DNA from: CAZXCQ01 sp964639275
GTDB lineage: Bacteria; Desulfobacterota; DSM-4660; Desulfatiglandales; Desulfatiglandaceae
Length of the DNA stretch: 23,998 nucleotides
NCBI GenBank assembly: GCA_964639275.1
Contig: CAZXCQ010000068.1
Span: forward strand, 1-23,998
Direction: 5' to 3'
Under the pieces are notes generated by a model. It saw nothing but the letters and a program-made list of their open reading frames with translations, searched no databases and was not told where the DNA came from. This document shows positions 13,593 through 21,858 of the stretch, one piece after another (the first letter of the stretch is position 1; the number at the start of each line of letters is the position of its first letter). The position numbers and the translations under genes were made by a program.

Positions 13593-14047
13593 CAGAAATC
13601 CCTCCTCAATTCCAAGACACACAGCCTCTAAAATATTACCACATTTTTATTATCTTTTCATCAAAATATTGTGACTATTTACTGGGTCCTCGCCCCCGCC
13701 GGGACAGCCCCGCGGGAGTGCTGGATATCCCGGGTTTTGCAGCTCCATTGTTCGGCATAAACCTTGAACCCGATGATTTTGGAGTTGCCATGCGAGATCA
13801 GAAGCCCTAAAATCCCCGTCCAACAGAAGGGCAACCCGGCCCCCGGCGTGGCTCAAGATCGAATCGTGATGGTCCTGCAAAGAGGCCAAGAATGCCAAAG
13901 ATATATCATCTAATATTAATAAGTTGTTACACTTTAGCCTTTTGAAACCCGGGGGATGGGGATACCGTTTTTCGGATGTCTGTAATTCAGCCGGGGCGCG
14001 GGTAAACAGACCGATGTCTCTGACTGGATGCCGGGCAGAATAGGGAA
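13593..14047. other. Gene-free divergent intergenic region
   Basis: No convincing gene is seen. Open frames on both strands (13586-13810 plus, 13650-13898 minus) lack recognisable domains and good ribosome binding sites. The stretch 13681-13860 is GC-rich and surrounded by AT-rich flanks, giving the look of an inserted repeat rather than a plain promoter region. It includes one 42-nt degenerate repeat at 13926-13967. Promoters for the plus-strand operon starting at 14054 should lie here but none is clear. Confidence 0.5.
13926..13967 (+). repeat. Degenerate 42-nt intergenic repeat, copy 2
   Basis: This segment aligns ungapped with 5150-5191 (34 of 42 bases identical) in the same orientation. 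The common core is TTTTGAAACCCGGG followed by ATGG and GAT. It lies 87 nt upstream of the nucleoside phosphorylase gene. Confidence 0.5.
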
Positions 14048-14053
14048 TTGAGG

Positions 14054-14812
14054 ATGGAAGAGGGAATTATCAGGCCCATGAAGGGAAAAGGCGATCCCCT
14101 GGTGGGCCCTGATGCCTTGATGATTATCGTCCCTTCCGAGCTCAGGTACCTGGTGGAACTGGCCAAGGCCCGAGAGGTGGCTTTTTCTGAAAGGCGCCTG
14201 TATCGCCTATATCAGGCAGGGCATGGTGCCGATGCGCCCATTACTGTCTGCGGGCCTTTTCTTGGGGCCCCCCATGCGGTTATTGCCATGGAAAAGCTTA
14301 TCGTACTGGGTTCAAAAAGGATATGGGTGCTGGGGTGGTGCGGTTCATTGCAGCCTGATATACCCATCGGGCATATCGTGATTCCGACAAGTGCCATCTC
14401 TGAGGAGGGAACGTCTGCGCATTATCCCATAGGGGCCAGAAGGCCTGAATCGGATCAAAGACTCAACCGGATGTTGGCCGAAGAGTTGGAACGACGGGGG
14501 TTTTCATTCTCCAAGGGCGTGGTATGGACTACAGACGCCATCTACAGGGAAACGCCGCGCAAGGTGATGACCTACCAGGCCCGTGGGGTCCTGGCTGTGG
14601 AGATGGAGTTCTCGGCCCTGATGACCCTTGCCCTTTACCGGGCGGTTTCACTGGCGGGCCTGCTCGTTGTTTCGGATGAACTCTCTGATCTCAAGTGGCG
14701 TCATGGCTTTACCAATCTTCAAATGAAAAAGAGTTCACGGGAGGCGGCGAAGGTGCTGTTGGACCTGGCGACTTCCTCCTCCCGGGGAATGAGAAACAGG
14801 GTATCGCCCTGA
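14054..14812 (+). CDS. Nucleoside phosphorylase-like protein (PNP/UDP family)
   Basis: The protein of about 252 residues belongs to the purine/uridine phosphorylase and MTA/SAH nucleosidase superfamily. Visible features are ITVCGPFLGAPHAVIAMEKL, the phosphate/ribose-site stretch IWVLGWCGSL, VWTTDAIYRETP, and AVEMEFSALMTLA, the Glu-Met-Glu type ribose-binding motif. These enzymes split the N-glycosidic bond of nucleosides in salvage; the exact substrate cannot be told. The ATG at 14054 is preferred over TTG at 14048 because AGGGA lies about 9 nt upstream. The DUF1786 gene follows after 13 nt, so the two are probably co-transcribed. Confidence 0.85.
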   Translation: MEEGIIRPMKGKGDPLVGPDALMIIVPSELRYLVELAKAREVAFSERRLYRLYQAGHGADAPITVCGPFLGAPHAVIAMEKLIVLGSKRIWVLGWCGSLQPDIPIGHIVIPTSAISEEGTSAHYPIGARRPESDQRLNRMLAEELERRGFSFSKGVVWTTDAIYRETPRKVMTYQARGVLAVEMEFSALMTLALYRAVSLAGLLVVSDELSDLKWRHGFTNLQMKKSSREAAKVLLDLATSSSRGMRNRVSP

Positions 14813-14825
14813 AGCGAGGCGGCAG

Positions 14826-15878
14826 ATGGATTTATCCAAAGGTATTTTGGCCATAGATGTGGGTAGCGGTACCCAGGATATCCTCGTCTGGCACGAGGGG
14901 ACCACCCCGGAGAATTCCCCGAGGATGATACTTCCTTCGGCAACCACAATCCTTGCGGCCCTGATAGACCGGGCCACTCAAAAGGGGCACGATATCTTCC
15001 TCTCCGGAAAGACAATGGGTGGGGGTCCCTGCGCCCGGGCGATTAAAAGGCATTTGGGGGCAGGGCTCAAGGTCTTTGCCCTGAGGGAGCCAGCCCTTAC
15101 GCTCCACGATGACCTCGGGAAAGTGGCGTCTATGGGCGTTCACATCGTTAGCCGCAGGCCAGGGCAGGGGGCCATCACAGAACTCGAGATGGGGGATATT
15201 GCCCTCGATCCCATACACCAGACCCTTGGCCTGTTCCATGTGGCAGTTCCGGAGATCGTTGCGGTTGCGGTCCAGGACCACGGGTTTTCACCCACAGAAA
15301 GCAACCGGGCCTTCCGCTTCAAACAGTGGAAAGGGCTTCTCAGTTCGGGAGAGGGCCTTGAGAGCCTCCTCTATCAGAGCCCGCCCGAACATCTTACCCG
15401 GATGAGGGCGGTGGTTGAAGGGCTGCCGGGGGCGTGGGTCATGGATACCTGCGCGTCGGCCATCCAGGGTGCCCTTCAGGATCCCTGGGCGGCCTCTAGG
15501 AGGGGGGAGGGGGTTACGATTGTGAACATTGGCAATGAGCACACGGTGGCCGCGTTGATCAAAGGGCAGACGGTGTGGGGGATTTATGAGCACCATACCT
15601 CGTTGCTGGACCCCGCAAGACTAAGGGATCATCTGGACCGGTTCCGAAAGGAGGACCTGACAAACCATGAAATATTTGAGGGCATGGGTCACGGATGCGA
15701 GGTCATTCGGGGTGCCCGGAAGGCCAGCCCTTTTGAACACCTGATCATCACAGGCCCAAACAGGGGGAGGTTTTTGAGCCTAAACGGGCATATGGCCGCC
15801 CCTTTTGGGGATATGATGATGACCGGGTGCTTTGGGCTTGTGGGGGCGGTCAGGCAAAAGATTACCGGCCAGCCCTGA
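14826..15878 (+). CDS. DUF1786 family protein
   Basis: The 350 residues match DUF1786 (PF08735), labelled in databases as putative pyruvate formate-lyase activating enzyme-like, without good experimental support. The start ILAIDVGSGTQDILVW (7-22) looks like a phosphate-1 loop of the ASKHA (actin/hexokinase) fold, and VTIVNIGNEHTVAALI (about 229-244) looks like phosphate-2. LSGKTMGGGP (59-68) and the Gly- and Met-rich end (GDMMMTGCFGLVGAV) are further conserved-looking parts. No CxxxCxxC radical-SAM motif is present, so an activase function is doubtful. It lies between a nucleoside phosphorylase gene and ligA. The function is unknown; nucleotide binding is inferred. Confidence 0.8.
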   Translation: MDLSKGILAIDVGSGTQDILVWHEGTTPENSPRMILPSATTILAALIDRATQKGHDIFLSGKTMGGGPCARAIKRHLGAGLKVFALREPALTLHDDLGKVASMGVHIVSRRPGQGAITELEMGDIALDPIHQTLGLFHVAVPEIVAVAVQDHGFSPTESNRAFRFKQWKGLLSSGEGLESLLYQSPPEHLTRMRAVVEGLPGAWVMDTCASAIQGALQDPWAASRRGEGVTIVNIGNEHTVAALIKGQTVWGIYEHHTSLLDPARLRDHLDRFRKEDLTNHEIFEGMGHGCEVIRGARKASPFEHLIITGPNRGRFLSLNGHMAAPFGDMMMTGCFGLVGAVRQKITGQP

Positions 15879-15922
15879 TTAGACGGGCGGAAGACGGGAC
15901 AAAACTTTTCGTTGGCGAGAAA

Positions 15923-17492
15923 ATGGAAAAGACCAAAGAAAAGATCGAAGGGTTACGGGAAAGGATCAGGTATCACAACCACCGTTACTATGTCCTGGAT
16001 GATCCCGAGATATCAGATGCCGAATATGACCGGCTTTTTAAACGGTTAACCGAGCTTGAAGAGCGGTTCCCTGAGCTGGTTACCCCCGATTCACCCACCC
16101 AGAGAGTTGGGGCAGAGCCCCAGGAGGCCTTTTCAGAGATCAGGCACCGCCTCCCCATGCTGAGCCTTGGCAATGGATTTGGGGATCAGGATATAAGGGA
16201 TTTTGATGCCAGGCTCAAGAGATTCCTGGGAGATGATTCCCCTGTGGAATACACGGTGGAGCCCAAGATTGACGGCCTTGCCATTGAACTGGTCTACGAA
16301 AAGGCCAGGCTCACGGTCGGGTCAACCCGGGGCGATGGCTATGTGGGAGAGGAAATCACCCAGAACATAAAGACCATTCTGACCGTCCCTTTGACCCTGA
16401 CGCAACCAAGGGATGCAAAGCCCATCCCTGACCTGGTGGAGGTCAGGGGTGAAGTGTATATCGAGAAAGAGGCCTTTGAGCAATTGAACAGGAGCAGGCT
16501 TGAGAAGAACCTCCCGGCGTTTGCAAACCCCAGGAACGCGGCAGCGGGCTCTTTGAGGCAACTCGACCCCAGGATCACTGCCAAGAGACCGCTGAATATG
16601 TTCTGCTATGGTGTGGGGGAGATCAGCCAGCCGCTCTTTGATACCCAGTACGAAATGATGATTTCCCTCCAGCAGTGGGGGCTTCGGGTCAACAGACCCC
16701 ATATCCGCGTATGTGGCACACTGGGAGAAGTGCTGGACTATTGTCATCATCTTGAAGAGATCCGCGCCCAGTTCCCCTATGAGATCGACGGGGCCGTGAT
16801 CAAGGTCAATCGACTCAACTTGCAGACAAGGCTGGGCCAGAAGTCCAGGAGCCCGAGGTGGGCGCTTGCCTACAAATTCAGACCGACCCAGGAGAACCAC
16901 CCGGATCATCAAGATCGATGTGCAGGTGGGACGTACCGGTGCCCTGACCCCGGTGGCCCACCTCGACCCTGTTGAGATCGGGGGCGTCATCGTAAAGCGA
17001 ACAACCCTGGCCAACTTTATCTATGCCCTGGGTATCCGGCATGTTGGAGAACATGTTGCCCGGCTATTGGCCGATCATTTTGGAGAGCTGGAACGTATGG
17101 AAGCGGCCACAGAGGAGGAATTGCTGACAATCGACGGGATCGGTCCCCAGATAGCCGAGAGCATCGTCTCCTATTTCTCTGATAGATCCAACAGGGAACA
17201 CAGCGGACGTCTTTTAAGAGAGGGCATTCGATTTGAAAGAGTGGCTCGATCACGTGTAAGCGCTGTTGCAGAAAAGACCTTTGTGATGACCGGTTCGCTT
17301 TCCTCCATGAAACGATCGGAGGCCAAGGAGCAGATCCTCAGGCGAGGCGGCAGGGTCTCCTCTTCTGTCAGCAGCAGCACTGATTACCTGGTTATGGGGG
17401 AATCCCCCGGTTCAAAACTTCAGAGGGCGGAAGCCCTGGGTGTTGCCATCCTCAAGGAGGAGGAGTTTTTAAGATTGTTGGAAGAAGCGTAA
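15923..17492 (+). pseudogene. ligA: NAD-dependent DNA ligase LigA, frameshifted and internally deleted
   Basis: LigA seals nicks using NAD. From ATG 15923 the protein starts normally: domain Ia, then the adenylated Lys115 in TVEPKIDGLA, TRGDGYVGEE, and FANPRNAAAGSLRQLDP. At 16895 one extra A shifts the frame after WALAYKF and PTQE; the +1 frame carries on with TTRIIKIDVQVGRTGALTPV. At VIVKRTTL (ending 17009) the sequence jumps directly to ANFIYALGIRHVGEHV, which normally lies about 150 residues later. The rest of the OB domain, the four-Cys zinc finger and the first helix-hairpin-helix part are missing. The later helix-hairpin-helix part and BRCT domain (KTFVMTGSLSSMKRSEAK) are present to the stop. 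About 522 residues remain of about 670. As it stands this is non-functional unless the lesions are assembly errors. Confidence 0.9.
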
Positions 17493-17506
17493 GCAGGGGG
17501 CAAAGA

Positions 17507-17785
17507 ATGCCAAAGATCAGAGTCCACCTCATTATTAAAGGAAGGGTCCAGGGGGTATGGTTTAGAGACTCCACGCGCAGAGAGGCCGTTTCGCTGGGGG
17601 TCTGTGGTTGGGTGCGAAATCGGCGCGATGGCACGGTGGAGGTCCTCGCGGAAGGACCCGAAGATCGGGTCAGAAGACTCGTTTTATGGTGTCATCAGGG
17701 CCCCCCTTATGCTAAGGTGTCGGGGATCAGTGAGACCCAGGAAGAATGGCAAGGAGAGTTTACCTCCTTTGAGATCGTTTTCTAG
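17507..17785 (+). CDS. acyP: Acylphosphatase
   Basis: Acylphosphatase hydrolyses carboxyl-phosphate bonds. The 92-residue protein has the full signature GRVQGVWFR (12-20) with catalytic Arg20 and GWVRNRRDGTVEVLAEG (34-50) with catalytic Asn38. It ends FTSFEIVF as usual. The start ATG 17507 is 14 nt after the ligA stop and preceded by a purine-rich GGGGG stretch. The lipoprotein gene follows after 10 nt. Confidence 0.94.
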   Translation: MPKIRVHLIIKGRVQGVWFRDSTRREAVSLGVCGWVRNRRDGTVEVLAEGPEDRVRRLVLWCHQGPPYAKVSGISETQEEWQGEFTSFEIVF

Positions 17786-17795
17786 GAGACATCCG

Positions 17796-18698
17796 GTGTA
17801 CCGAGCCTATTTTGAGGCCTCCCTCGCGATAACCCTATTGTTTGTCGTTATTGCAGCATCCAGCTGCACCATGATGAGGACCCTGATCAGTCCGGTAATT
17901 CCAAAGGGGCCTGAGCTAAAGAAGAAGGTCATGGTTTTCCCGCTGGTCGATCAGGCCAGGCTTGGGGAGAAAAGGGCCAAGAAATTGAATAAGGATTTTG
18001 AGGAATTTCTAAAGAGATCGCCGGATCTCTTGCTATTTACCCCCCCGGAGGGCGCCTTTTCTTCTTTGGCCATGACCTCACCCCTTTTTGGAGTGGTGAC
18101 CAGTTCAAAACTTGTTGACATCGCGGAAGGTCTGGGAATGAACGCGCTTGTTATCGGTGTCATAAACCCCATTGAGGTCACGACCCGGAAGTCAGGAATC
18201 TGGCCTTTCCGCAGCTACAAGAAGTTCTATGAGATCTCCATGGGTGTGAATATCATAGACATCGCCACCAAGACATTTTCGATGACGCGAATCGCATCGG
18301 AGGAATTTTCTATCTCTTTGGACGAGGCAGAGAAGAAAGACAAAAAGGAGATCACCAACGAGGCCTTGAAGGAGGCCCTGCCGGAAATCCTGGAGGAGCA
18401 GGCCGCGGCCGTCGAAAAAGAGCTTGCAAGGAACCCCTGGACGGGGAGGATCTTGGCCGTCGAGGACAACACCATCATGATTGACGCGGGGAACAAGGTG
18501 GGGGTCAGACCTGGTCAGACCTTTGAGGTCTTGTCCGAGGGAAAATCGATCCCTTCTGGTAGCGGCAGGTCTATCCGACTCCTGGGGAATAGGGTGGGGG
18601 AGATCAAGGTCACCTCAGTCATGGGAAAACACTCGCTGGCGGTGGCGGTGGATGGGGGGGAATTCTCGGCTGGTCAGGTCGTCAGGTCAATCCGTTAG
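17796..18698 (+). CDS. FlgT/CsgG-like lipoprotein
   Basis: The start is set at GTG 17796, with AGGAGA 6 nt upstream. The longer open frame from 17604 runs over acyP and is rejected. The resulting 300-residue protein begins with a signal peptide (YRAYFEASLAITLLFVVIAA) and a lipobox-like ASSC with Cys24. The mature part has VMVFPLVDQARLGEK, VVIGVI-like LVIGVINPIEV and GVNIIDIATK, resembling periplasmic CsgG/TolB-N-type domains. The C-terminal part from NPWTGRILAVEDNTIMIDAG and VGVRPGQTFEVL is like the FlgT C-terminal domain. An envelope role is inferred. The 3' end overlaps the convergent recN gene by 17 nt. Confidence 0.7.
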   Translation: MYRAYFEASLAITLLFVVIAASSCTMMRTLISPVIPKGPELKKKVMVFPLVDQARLGEKRAKKLNKDFEEFLKRSPDLLLFTPPEGAFSSLAMTSPLFGVVTSSKLVDIAEGLGMNALVIGVINPIEVTTRKSGIWPFRSYKKFYEISMGVNIIDIATKTFSMTRIASEEFSISLDEAEKKDKKEITNEALKEALPEILEEQAAAVEKELARNPWTGRILAVEDNTIMIDAGNKVGVRPGQTFEVLSEGKSIPSGSGRSIRLLGNRVGEIKVTSVMGKHSLAVAVDGGEFSAGQVVRSIR

Positions 18699-20400
18699 GA
18701 GCGATGATTTTGCCCTCGAGCATCTCCCTGGCGTGTGCCAGGGCGCGTGGGGTGATTTCTCGCCCGCCCAAGAGGCGGGCGATCTCCTTTACCCGCGATT
18801 CAGGATCCAGCTCAGAAATGGTGGTCTGGGTCCGGGACTCGACGACCTCTTTTTTTACCAGGAAATGACTTTGCCCCTGGCTGGCGATCTGGGGCAGGTG
18901 GGTGATGCACAATATCTGATGATATCTGGCGAGCGAAAGGAGTTTTTCACCGATCACCTCTGCGGTTGCGCCGCTTATCCCTGAATCGACCTCGTCGAAG
19001 ATAATGGTCTCAACAGAGGCAGACTTTGCCAGGATCGATTTCAACGCCAGCATGATCCTGGAGAGTTCCCCCCCCGAGGCGATCTTGGCAAGGGGCCTCA
19101 ATTCTTCACCTACGTTTGGGGAGATCATGAATTCGGGACGGTCAAAACCATCGACCCGTAAATCCTTGATGGTATCTTTGCCGGCCTCTCCTTTTTCTTC
19201 GGGAGTCTCAAAGAATCTGACCTGAAACCGGGTTTGCTCCATCTGAAGGTTGCGGAGCTCTTTCTCCACCTCGCTTTCCAATACCCCGGCCCATTTCTTC
19301 CGCTTTGCGGAAAGTGCCCTTGCCGTATCTATGAGGTCGTTTTCCAGGTCTTGCCGTTCTTTGACCAGTTGGTCCAGGTTGCCCCGCCTTTCGTCCAGGT
19401 CATCCATTGCGGTGGCAAGCCTATCCCTGAATCTCAGGACATCTTCGAGGGTTGGGCCATACTTTCGCTTGAGCCTCTTCAGGAGTTCAAGTCTCTCTCC
19501 CACTGCTTCGAGTCTCTGGGGATCCATCTGTATGCCCTTTTGGAGATCCCTGAGGGAAAAGGAGATATCCTCGAGCTTTACTGCAATCTCCGCGAGAGCG
19601 TCCCTGATGGGAGAAAGCCCTGGGTCTATCTGTGCCCCCTTGTCCAACCGCCTGGTGTACTGGGATATGGCAGAAACCAGGGAGTTGTTGCTTTCGTAAA
19701 GGGTCTGGTATCCTTCAGAGACGACCTCCAGGAGCTCTTCTGCGTGCTGAAGGACCTTTTTCTCCTGGGCCAGGTCCTCATCCTCACCCGGGCTTATCTG
19801 GGCACCTTCGATCTCCTGCATCTGAAACCGGGTCAGGTCCTGCCTCTCCTCGATTTCTTTGATCTCTTTTTCCAGCTGGGTGATCTTCTCTTCCAGGGAT
19901 TGGTATCTGGCGTATCGCTCGGCCAGGACAGACCGCTGGGGGGAAAGCCCACCAAAGTCATCCAATAGATAGAGGTGATTTTCCGGTCTGAGGAGAAGTT
20001 GGTGCTCATGCTGGCCCGATATGCTGACCAAATTGGCGCCCAAACGGGACAACATCTGCACCGTGGCCAGGGCCCCACCGATGAGTATCTTGTTCCGGCC
20101 CTCGCGCGAGATGCTCCTCTTGATCAGGAGTTCGCCGTCAAAGTGAAGCCCAAATTCGGATAGCATCCCTTTCAGGGTCTCGTTTTCCGGAAACGAAAAA
20201 AGGGCCTCAACCGTGGCCTCTTTGCACCCGGTCCGTATGAGATCCGCGGATGCCCTCCCGCCGAGGATCAGGTTCATGGCATTGATGATTATGGATTTGC
20301 CTGCCCCTGTCTCCCCGGAAATGGTGTTTAATCCAGGGCGAAGACCGATCTCGAGGTGTTTGATAATGGCAAAGTTGGTAATATTTAGCTGGACAAGCAT
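18682..20400 (-). CDS. recN: DNA repair protein RecN
   Basis: RecN is an SMC-like ATPase acting at double-strand breaks. The 572 residues are of normal length (about 555-570). The N-terminal head shows Walker A in SGETGAGKSIIINAMNLILGG, split by the usual coiled coil (residues about 155-370, rich in E, K, Q and L). The C-terminal head has the signature LSRIMLALKSI after ASGGE, and Walker B IIFDEVDSGISG, then CITHLPQIA. The start ATG 20400 is 15 nt after the HD-GYP stop. It is the last gene of a three-gene minus-strand operon and overlaps the lipoprotein gene tail-to-tail. Confidence 0.96.
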   Translation of the reverse strand: MLVQLNITNFAIIKHLEIGLRPGLNTISGETGAGKSIIINAMNLILGGRASADLIRTGCKEATVEALFSFPENETLKGMLSEFGLHFDGELLIKRSISREGRNKILIGGALATVQMLSRLGANLVSISGQHEHQLLLRPENHLYLLDDFGGLSPQRSVLAERYARYQSLEEKITQLEKEIKEIEERQDLTRFQMQEIEGAQISPGEDEDLAQEKKVLQHAEELLEVVSEGYQTLYESNNSLVSAISQYTRRLDKGAQIDPGLSPIRDALAEIAVKLEDISFSLRDLQKGIQMDPQRLEAVGERLELLKRLKRKYGPTLEDVLRFRDRLATAMDDLDERRGNLDQLVKERQDLENDLIDTARALSAKRKKWAGVLESEVEKELRNLQMEQTRFQVRFFETPEEKGEAGKDTIKDLRVDGFDRPEFMISPNVGEELRPLAKIASGGELSRIMLALKSILAKSASVETIIFDEVDSGISGATAEVIGEKLLSLARYHQILCITHLPQIASQGQSHFLVKKEVVESRTQTTISELDPESRVKEIARLLGGREITPRALAHAREMLEGKIIAPNGLT

Positions 20401-20415
20401 AGTTTCATCGCCATA

Positions 20416-21843
20416 TCAGAGCAGGAACTCTGCAGGCTGGATTCCATAACTCGCAGGGTGATGGGTCTTGACGATATGTCTCCTGGGTGACCCGGTATGG
20501 GGATCAGGCTCTCCCAGGTTCTCTACCTTTCCCTTTCCAAACCCGCCTTTTCCATCGGGTACCAGGATCAATACCCTGGGGAGGGCCTTTGCCGTCTCTC
20601 CAGGGGTATCCATTACCAGGCCTATCTCCCCCGTGTCCAGTTCCAGGAGTGTGCCCACCGGGAAGACCCCGAGCATATTGACAAATACCTTCAAGAGGGT
20701 GGGATCAAAGTCCTTGCCGGCCCCCTCCATCATCAAGCCCAGGGCCCGGTCCGGGCTAAAGGGCGTGGTGCGATAAATCCTCGGCGATGTCATTGAGTCA
20801 AATACATCGGCGATGGACAAGATCCGCCCAAATAGACCTTGTGGCTTTTCCGTATGGGGGCTGGGATAGCCGGAGAGATTATACTTCAAATGGTGCTCGA
20901 AAACGGCGGGGATGATCTTGGCCTTGAGATCTATATTGGTCGGTAGACTAAGGATGTGACGGACACTTTTTATGGGGTGCTTCTGGATCTCTTCAAACTC
21001 CCGATCATCCAGCTTTCCGGGCTTGAGTAAGATCTCACGGGGTATGGCTACCTTTCCCAGATCGTGGAAGAGTCCCGATATCCCCAGCCTCTCCAGTTCG
21101 GTTCGCGAAATCCCGACCCGTTTTCCCAGACACAGCGAGAGGATGGCCACATTTACCGAATGAGTATAGGTATAATCATCAAAGTCCCGGATGGTACTCA
21201 TACCCAGCAACAATGATTCATCCTCGGATAGAAGGTCCACCAGATTTTGGACTATCCGCTTGGCCTTCCGGATCCCCACCGGCTGGCGTGAAAATATCTT
21301 TTGGCCTATCTCCTTGACCGAGGCCAGCGCGTAAAAATAGGTCCTTCGGGCCCTTTCCTTGAGTTCAAGGTCCTCCTCCTCCAAGACCTGCGGGCTGTGG
21401 ACGATTTCCGCCCAGGGAAAGGCATCTCCCTGAAGCTGGTGGGCGATCCATGCCGCTGGATTTCTCTGGCGTTCGGACTGGTTCAGCATCCGTGCGAATC
21501 CCAAGACCTGCTCAATGGGACATTCACCGATGGTGTTGGAGAAGCGGAGACCCTGGAGGCCTCTGGTTTCAAAAAAATGAAGCATGGCATGGACAAGATC
21601 AAAGCTCTCAAGCCGGTATGCAAACTTCTTCTCCCTGATATAGAACCTGCCGCCAAAGGCCTCAATGGTGATATGGGGGTCATCGACGCAGGCCTCAACC
21701 ACGGTGCTGATAAACTCCCTGGCACACTCCCTTAGGACCTTGTTGTTATCCCGATGGATCTTCACTGTCTGAAGCAGCCAGTAAAAGGTCCTGAGAACGG
21801 TCTCATCCGGCTGGTTAGGCTGTCTCTGGGAGCCTGTCGTCAA
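20416..21843 (-). CDS. HD-GYP domain protein, probable c-di-GMP phosphodiesterase
   Basis: HD-GYP domains hydrolyse cyclic di-GMP. The 475 residues start at TTG 21843, which has AAGGAG 8 nt upstream. The N-terminal 200 residues form an unassigned domain. The HD-GYP core spans about 220-390: His228 (THSVN), FHDLGK with His260-Asp261, KHP with His289, EHH with His317-318, SGYP (324-327) and ADVFDS with Asp347. The motif after HH reads LKYNLSGYP instead of the usual E..DGxGYP, so activity may be altered. The C-terminal DTGEIGLVM part is a beta-rich extra domain. It lies between a HEAT-like protein and recN. Confidence 0.85.
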   Translation of the reverse strand: MTTGSQRQPNQPDETVLRTFYWLLQTVKIHRDNNKVLRECAREFISTVVEACVDDPHITIEAFGGRFYIREKKFAYRLESFDLVHAMLHFFETRGLQGLRFSNTIGECPIEQVLGFARMLNQSERQRNPAAWIAHQLQGDAFPWAEIVHSPQVLEEEDLELKERARRTYFYALASVKEIGQKIFSRQPVGIRKAKRIVQNLVDLLSEDESLLLGMSTIRDFDDYTYTHSVNVAILSLCLGKRVGISRTELERLGISGLFHDLGKVAIPREILLKPGKLDDREFEEIQKHPIKSVRHILSLPTNIDLKAKIIPAVFEHHLKYNLSGYPSPHTEKPQGLFGRILSIADVFDSMTSPRIYRTTPFSPDRALGLMMEGAGKDFDPTLLKVFVNMLGVFPVGTLLELDTGEIGLVMDTPGETAKALPRVLILVPDGKGGFGKGKVENLGEPDPHTGSPRRHIVKTHHPASYGIQPAEFLL

Positions 21844-21858
21844 GGTACCTGCTCCTTT

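Noticed and set aside
13650..13898. 82-residue minus-strand frame upstream of ffh
   Set aside because: No ribosome binding site or recognisable domain; more likely part of a non-coding repeat.
16322..17014. 230-residue minus-strand open frame over ligA
   Set aside because: It is the antisense of clear LigA sequence and spans the frameshift; no domain or ribosome binding site.
19234..19968. 244-residue plus-strand open frame inside recN
   Set aside because: It is antisense to the RecN coiled-coil codons, whose composition favours open antisense frames.
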